A DNA stretch of 37,976 nt from Rhizophagus sp. LPA8_4_AMF (taxonomy: Eukaryota > Glomeromycota > Glomeromycetes > Glomerales > Glomeraceae), in NCBI GenBank assembly GCA_021464525.1, contig JADRCO010000316.1:1-37976 (forward strand), written 5' to 3'. The translations under genes and the position numbers were made by a program. Positions within the stretch are counted from its first letter, which is position 1, and each line of letters starts with the position of its first letter. The notes under the pieces are model-generated. The model was not told the origin of the DNA, did not search any database, and saw only the letters and a list, made by a program, of their open reading frames with translations. Positions 32,471 through 37,976 of this stretch are shown here, piece by piece.

Positions 32471-33976
32471 TATATATAAAGTCAAAATTAGATTAATTTT
32501 GACCTTTAAAATGGTTAAAATGGTCAAAATTAATTTGACTTTAACTTTCCAAAAGTTAAAATGTTTGAATTAGATGTTAAATAATCATCTACAATTATTA
32601 AAATTTAATAATAAATATTATTTAATGATATCTCAACATTTAGTGATCAGAATCTGATAATTTATAGTTTATTTGAAAGTGGTAAAAGCATATCAATAGT
32701 ATCAATATTGACCATTATATTCTTACTTAAAGATTTAGACATTTTACTTATGATCTTGGTATTTACTAGTAGTAATTAAAATTTAATGATCTTGATCATA
32801 TTATTCAATTCATCTTATTAAGAGGATTTGAATGATATATTTGTAATCCTAATATTGATGAAGTTATTACAATTTAAAGTTTTTAATATTTCACAACTAT
32901 TTAAAATCATGTGATATAATGTAATTTCATCTTATCAAGAAATTAGTTAACTGATAATGGAATTTCCAGAAATTGCAGTTGATGGAAGTAAATATTACTT
33001 TGGCTCTTTCTGTATAAATTTTGCCAGATGACGAGATAATTGAGATAATTGATTGACTTTAATTTTAATATTAGATCTTCAAACTGAAATATTGACTTTT
33101 GGCTTTAATTTTAACTTTATGTATATAAATATAGAGATATGTATACATGAAGTCAAAATTAAAAGCCAAAAGTCAAAATAATTCAGGTTTGAAGGTCTAA
33201 AGTCAAAATTAAAGTCAAAATTAGCCAAAATTACGTCATATCATATATTTTAAATAGTTGCAAAATAGTAAAGATTTTAAATTACAACAAATACATTAAT
33301 ATCAATGCTACAGAAATGAAACGCATATTATTTGAATTCTCTTAACAAGATAAATCAAATGGTACCAAAATTATTGAAATCCAATTACTAGATACTAAAA
33401 TTATAAGTAAAATAACTTAATATTTAAGTAAGAATAGAATGGTCAATATTGATGCTATAGGAATGATCTTACTGCTATTCAATTTATCTTAATTGAAGCT
33501 TTCAAATAAGCTATAAATTATCTGATACTGATTACTAGATGCAGAGATTATAGATAACTCTTAAATTGATTTTTCATAAAAATAATTTCAGTAAGCAATT
33601 TTAGCATTATGATATTTTTTAATATTTTTTATATAAATAATTATAAAATAATTAAATAATTTAATGTATTTTAAGTTAAAAAATTTAAAAAAACTTAAAC
33701 AAAATTTTAGCTATTAAATAAATTAATTTTAGAAACTAAAAAAACAATTTTGACATTTCAGATTTCAGCTTCTAGCTAAAATTAAAAAAGCAATTCTGAG
33801 ATCATCTATAGCCAAGATACCCTTAAAATACTTCTATTATTAAATTTTAATAATTGTAGATAATTATTCAATATTTATTCAACCATTTTGGTTTTGAAAG
33901 GTTTAAGTCAAATTAATTTTGATTATTTTAACCATTTTGAGAGTTGAAATTAATCTAATTTTAACTTTATGTATAG
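32471..33976. mobile_element. Giant imperfect palindrome: two head-to-head copies of one inverted-repeat element
   Basis: The left arm (32471-about 33130) is a diverged reverse complement of the right arm (about 33140-33976). Matching landmarks include ATTAGATTAATTTTGACC, AAAATGGTTAAAATGGTCAA, CTACAATTATTAAAATTTA, ATCAATATTGACCATT and CAACTATTTAAAAT. The motif TAATTTTAACTTTATGTATA occurs at the outer right end and again at the inner junction (about 33105-33126), facing its complement there and at the outer left end. This fits two elements of roughly 0.7-0.8 kb with the same termini, inserted in opposite orientation side by side. No open frame of note and no clear target duplication were found. 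Confidence 0.75.
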
Positions 33977-34553
33977 AGACATGTTAGGGTATCACCTGAT
34001 TGCATTTAGAATTACCCATTAAAATTTCTAGAATTATTTGAGGATTGCTGTCATCCAGATATTAAACTTTTTATACCAGTATAATATTATTTATTAAGAT
34101 TTTCATAGTAACTAATAACTAGGCTATACTTATTACTAACATGTGTAACTAGAATATATTAATATAAAGAGTTAGCATGACATATATACTTAAAGTTGCA
34201 GGTTAAACTAATTTTAAAATTTGATAAAAGTCTAAACTTTAATTAAAAATATTTAAACTATTGGCAAAAATATTTCAATATTGTCAAAATTTAATAATTT
34301 GTCTAAAGTCTAAATTATAATAACCGAAAACTTAAAAATACTAATAATATTTATAAAAATAATAAAAAAATTTTTTTTTTGTAAACTTTTTTGATTTTTA
34401 TACATTTTTCAATAAATAATAATATAAAAAATTATATATTTTACTCTTATAAAAGGTAGTATTTTATTAAAAATATTAATTTTATACAAATATAAAAACT
34501 ATTTTTAAAAAACATTTTATTTAACTTGCAAATGTACCCATAAAATTATTATA

Positions 34554-35485
34554 CAGTCAATTCTCTCTATAGTCACTCTTGTTATAATTACATTCTACTA
34601 TATAGTCACACCAGTTAGGTGTTCAAAACATTTTATTATTAAAATCTATCCTATATAGTGACAATCTATTTATAGTCACTATCACACCTATTCTCAATAA
34701 TCTTATATTAAAAAGTACCATTTATAGTTACAGTCATGTAAAAAATATGATAAATTAACTTAGCATCCAATAATCACAGAAAGATATAACACATTTCATT
34801 AGAATCATCTCATTAAGATAAATTAAATGGTGGTAGTTTATCTTTCTACGATCACTGACTGTTGAAAAATTTAACGAAATGTCAAAAATCTGCATTTTAA
34901 TATTTCTTAATTTATGTTTACTATGCTGAATAACATTTTATTGAATATCTTAGCATCTAGTAATTGTAAAAGGATGATTAATAGTTCGTTAAAATCATCT
35001 AAATGAGATGAATCAAATGGTAATAAGATCATCTTTCTATGATTGATATTAACAGAATTACCGCTCAAATCCCATTTAATAATTTTTAATTTCATAAATT
35101 GATCTAGTAATTTGACTTTGATGAATTTTATATCATTGAATTTATTTCATTAAGACAAATCGAATGGTGATAAGATTATCTCTTTACAATCAATATTGAT
35201 GGTATTACTATTCAAAAAATATTTAATAATTTTTAATTTTGAAAATTAGTCTAATAATTGAATTTGATGATTTTACCACTATTGGATTTGTCTCAATATG
35301 ACAAAATGAATGGTGGTAAGATTATTGTTCTATAATCAATATTGGTAAAGTTATGATATAATCATGTTTTAGGTTAAAAATTATGTTAATTTTTGGCCAG
35401 AATTATGATTTTTATATAGTCCTACCTTTTTATAATCACAGAAAATGATTTGTCCCAAAAGTGTGACTATAGAGAGAGTTGACTG
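34554..35485. mobile_element. 932 bp TA-flanked non-autonomous element (pogo/Tc1-mariner-like)
   Basis: TA flanks (34552-34553, 35486-35487). The termini CAGTCAATTCTCTCTATAGT (left) and the complement of CAGTCAACTCTCTCTATAGT (right) form inverted repeats of about 30 bp, closely like those of the PCM1-intron MITE. The inside has no transposase but carries tandem repeats (34811-35340). The small minus-strand frame at 34907-35095 lies within the repeats and is not supported as a gene. Confidence 0.85.
34811..35345. repeat. Internal tandem repeat, about 147 bp units
   Basis: Four diverged units start near 34811, 35001, 35148 and 35293. Each has a core like ATTAAGAYAAATYAAATGGT, then GATCATCTTTCTATGATTGA-like sequence and AATATTGATGGTATTACTAT. 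The last three are spaced about 146 bp apart. The core also appears in the giant palindrome (about 33341-33364). Confidence 0.6.
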
Positions 35486-37173
35486 TATTGTCAAAACTAT
35501 ATAATTTATATAATAGTAAAATTATCTAAACTTAATAAGATTTTATAATCTGCTAAATATTTTGCAATTTTCTATTTTTAAATTTTTTAGCAAAACTGTT
35601 TAAACAGTTTTGATTAGATAGTTATCTAAACTTGTAAGTTTCGCTTACAACCTTAGATTCATATATATACATTACAATAAAACTGATAATAAAGTTGAAA
35701 TCTATTAATAACTAATTTGACTAATCCAACTGGTGATTGACATGTATTAGCCTAATTTAAAACAAATTATTTAACCACTATCACCACCTCTTTATAGACC
35801 AATCTACAAAACTCAAAAAAGTTAATATATACCAAACCTCCTGATTGATATATTTACATTCCAATACCTTTCAAATTTCCAAAAAAATCCAGAGGTTTAA
35901 AATTCAGAAACACCAGTAAAAGAAAAAATTAAACCAAAAAAAAATTATTAATAATTTTAAAAATCCAAAAAAAAGCTGGAAAAAAAGATAAAAAACACTA
36001 AATTATCACATCTACATTTCCTAAAATATCAAATATAATAAGAAAGAGATCTATTCTTTAAGTGATTATACTTTAACTTGTATTTCAGAAAAAAATTTTT
36101 GCAATACTTTCAAATATAATATAAATAAGAAAACCTATCATCAAAGATATTTAAACTGGCAGCTTAGATGTTAAATATATAAAATTTTTTATAAATACAA
36201 AAAAAGCTCAAGTTTTATAACTCTGAAAAATATCTTTAATAAGAATCGCTTCAAGTATATAACTTCACTAAAATAAGAAGCTAAAGGTTCATACAAGTTA
36301 GTTTTAAAAGAATTCTTTTAAAATCCTCTATATTCAAAAAGCTACTTGCAAGCACCTTAAATAGATAAAACCTAAGTTTTTTTTTCAATAATCTTCTGCT
36401 GAAAAAATGGTTAAGCGATCAGTAAGTAAGAAGTGTAGCTAATCATATAAATTACTTTATTAAATATTTTATTTAATAGTTATATTATTTATTTGTAATG
36501 AATTTAAACAAGATATTTTTGAATAATATCTTTATTAAACTATAACAAAATTATTTTATATTTTTCTTAAAAATATCTGAAAAATAGCCTTTTGGCTTTA
36601 AATAAATCTCTTTTTTTTTGTATATTTACATATAAAATAATTGTTTAATATATATAATTAATTATTTAATTTAATATTAATTTTATAAAATTTAAAAAAT
36701 TAAGCTGGTAAAATCACCAGTAATAATAATTACTATTGGTACTATTCTTATTTATTTTTAAATACTTAGCAATTATAATAAAATTTTACTTAAAACTATT
36801 AATAAAAAATATTAAATTTTACCTATATAAGAATTTTTTAAAAATATTATTAATACTATATTTTGCAAATTAATATCTTATTTAATTTTAATAATTAACT
36901 ATATATTAATTATACAATTTATCATTAAATATTAATTATAAAATTATAAAATAATCTGATTTATATTAATAAATTTTATATTAAATACAATTTATTTTTA
37001 AATTTTATAAATAAATTACTTATAAAATTACTTAAAAGATAAGTTTATTAGTTTTAAAAAAATGAAATTATTATTATTTAATTTATTTTAATAAAATAAA
37101 TTTAATAAGTTACATTTTATACTTTTATTTTTTTTTTTACTACATATTTATAAATTTATGGAAATTTATTATA
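35486..37173. other. AT-rich intergenic, no gene seen
   Basis: Very A/T-rich sequence with many A-runs (35930-35990) and no coding frame over 60 codons. No element ends were recognised. Confidence 0.5.
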
Positions 37174-37312
37174 CAGTGACATCTCTATAAGTATATCTTC
37201 TATAAGTACACATACTATATAAATTTTTTATAAATACATACCTTTTCTAAATGCATATTCTACTATTTTTTTACTATATCCTAAGAGAAATGTACTTAGA
37301 GAGATATCACTG
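37174..37312. mobile_element. 139 bp TA-flanked MITE
   Basis: TA flanks (37172-37173, 37313-37314). The left end CAGTGACATCTCTATAAGTA matches the complement of the right end CAGTGATATCTCTCTAAGTA. It is similar in style but not identical to the CAGTCAAC elements at 15639, 34554 and 37547. Confidence 0.8.
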
Positions 37313-37319
37313 TACTGTA

Positions 37320-37465
37320 TATACATGCTACCCAAATTCAAAATTGCCAATTCAAATTCCAAATCCTAAATCCCAAATCCCAAATTAATTTATTATAGTC
37401 CAAATCTCAAATCCCAAATCCCAATCCCAAATCCCAAATTATATTGAATTTTGGCAACATGTATA
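37320..37465. mobile_element. Inverted-repeat element with AATCCCA heptamer array
   Basis: The left end TATACATGCTACCCAAATTC pairs with the right end, whose complement is TATACATGTTGCCAAAATTC. The interior (about 37355-37440) is a run of AATCCCA/AATTCCA heptamers. It starts about 7 bp after the previous MITE ends. It could be a MITE whose centre expanded as a minisatellite. Confidence 0.6.
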
Positions 37466-37546
37466 TCACTGTAAATATAATTAAAAATTATAAATTATGC
37501 AAATATTATTAATTTATAAATTATTTGTTATCTAAAAAATTCTATA

Positions 37547-37812
37547 CAGTCAACCTCCTTTATAGGCACCCTCTGTACAATCACATCATATAAATCCTTC
37601 ATTATAAGCATACCTTTCATAAGAACCAATATATATTAATACTATATATAAAAACCTCTGTAATCACAAGATTTTTATAGTCACACCCTTTTGGAACTAA
37701 TACTTAGACCTTAGTAATACTATATAAAAATCCCTCTATATAGGTACTATTCACTATAATCACACTTTTTATTTTTGGTCCCAAAGAGTATGCCTATAAA
37801 GGAAGTCGACTG
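37547..37812. mobile_element. 266 bp TA-flanked MITE
   Basis: TA flanks (37545-37546, 37813-37814). The left end CAGTCAACCTCCTTTATAGG matches the complement of the right end CAGTCGACTTCCTTTATAGG. Internally it repeats the pattern TATAA/TATAG plus TCACA several times. It has no coding capacity. Confidence 0.85.
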
Positions 37813-37846
37813 TATATATTGTCAATTACCGTCTAGCACTGCATAT

Positions 37847-37905
37847 AGTACCCCGGGTCTTATACAAAAAACCTGGTTCAAAAATTGAATAATACCCGGG
37901 GGTAC
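37847..37905. repeat. Short GC-rich inverted repeat
   Basis: AGTACCCCGGGT (about 37848-37859) and ACCCGGGGGTACT (about 37892-37904) are inverted copies separated by about 32 bp of A/T-rich sequence. They stand out as GC-rich islands in the A/T background. It may be the start of an element cut by the window edge. Confidence 0.5.
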
Positions 37906-37976
37906 TTTGTGAGATACCGGATATTATATAAGGGGTATAAAATATAATTTTTACCAGGATTAAGCTAAAGTTACCA

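Noticed and set aside
25574-37976. Possible retroelement, virus-like element or CRISPR-like array in the gene-poor half
   Set aside because: No reverse transcriptase, integrase, capsid or LTR pair was recognised. The repeats are inverted-repeat DNA elements or simple tandem units without regular spacers.

Overview
The window looks like nuclear DNA of a very AT-rich arbuscular mycorrhizal fungus, most likely Rhizophagus (Glomeromycotina). Reasons: genes are split by many short GT-AG introns (about 60-130 bp) with T/A-rich flanks; there are BTB-TLDc and divergent F-box/LRR proteins of kinds expanded in that group; a two-membrane-span protein family typical of it is present; and gene-poor stretches are full of decayed short DNA transposons. 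The species call is inference from gene content, not a database match. All exon models were built by hand from splice signals, reading phase and family similarity.

Region 1 (1-4890): a diverged tandem duplication. An intact seven-exon membrane-protein gene (1861-3379, minus) lies between two decayed copies of a roughly 1.3 kb segment (about 130-1410 and 3575-4940). Each copy carries relics of the same membrane-protein family plus the 5' flank of the esterase gene.

Region 2 (4891-16741): a compact housekeeping block. It holds an IAH1-like GDSL esterase (+), a FANCE-like Fanconi anaemia core subunit (+), the NatD histone acetyltransferase NAA40 (-), cobalamin-independent methionine synthase MET6 (-), a tail-anchored endonuclease/exonuclease/phosphatase (EEP) protein (-), and phosphoacetylglucosamine mutase PCM1/AGM1 (+). 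FANCE and NAA40 converge with 64 bp between stops. The EEP gene and PCM1 diverge from a 278 bp shared promoter. A hAT-type MITE with a perfect 8 bp target duplication sits between NAA40 and MET6, and a TA-flanked MITE sits inside a PCM1 intron.

Region 3 (16742-25573): an accessory cluster of ubiquitin-ligase-adaptor-like genes: F-box/LRR (18113-19723, +), BTB-TLDc (20299-21810, -), a second F-box/LRR paralogue (22803-24272, +), and a small unrecognised two-exon gene (24898-25573, +).

Region 4 (25574-37976): gene-poor and extremely AT-rich. It holds eroded coding relics: two ORFs of unknown family near 27 kb, a zinc-finger relic resembling NFX1-type proteins near 29 kb, and a PD-(D/E)XK-like nuclease relic near 30 kb. 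It also has a graveyard of inverted-repeat elements: a 1.5 kb giant palindrome that looks like two head-to-head copies of one element, three TA-flanked elements with CAGT-type termini, and a heptamer-repeat element. No intact transposase, viral element, tRNA, rRNA or CRISPR was seen.
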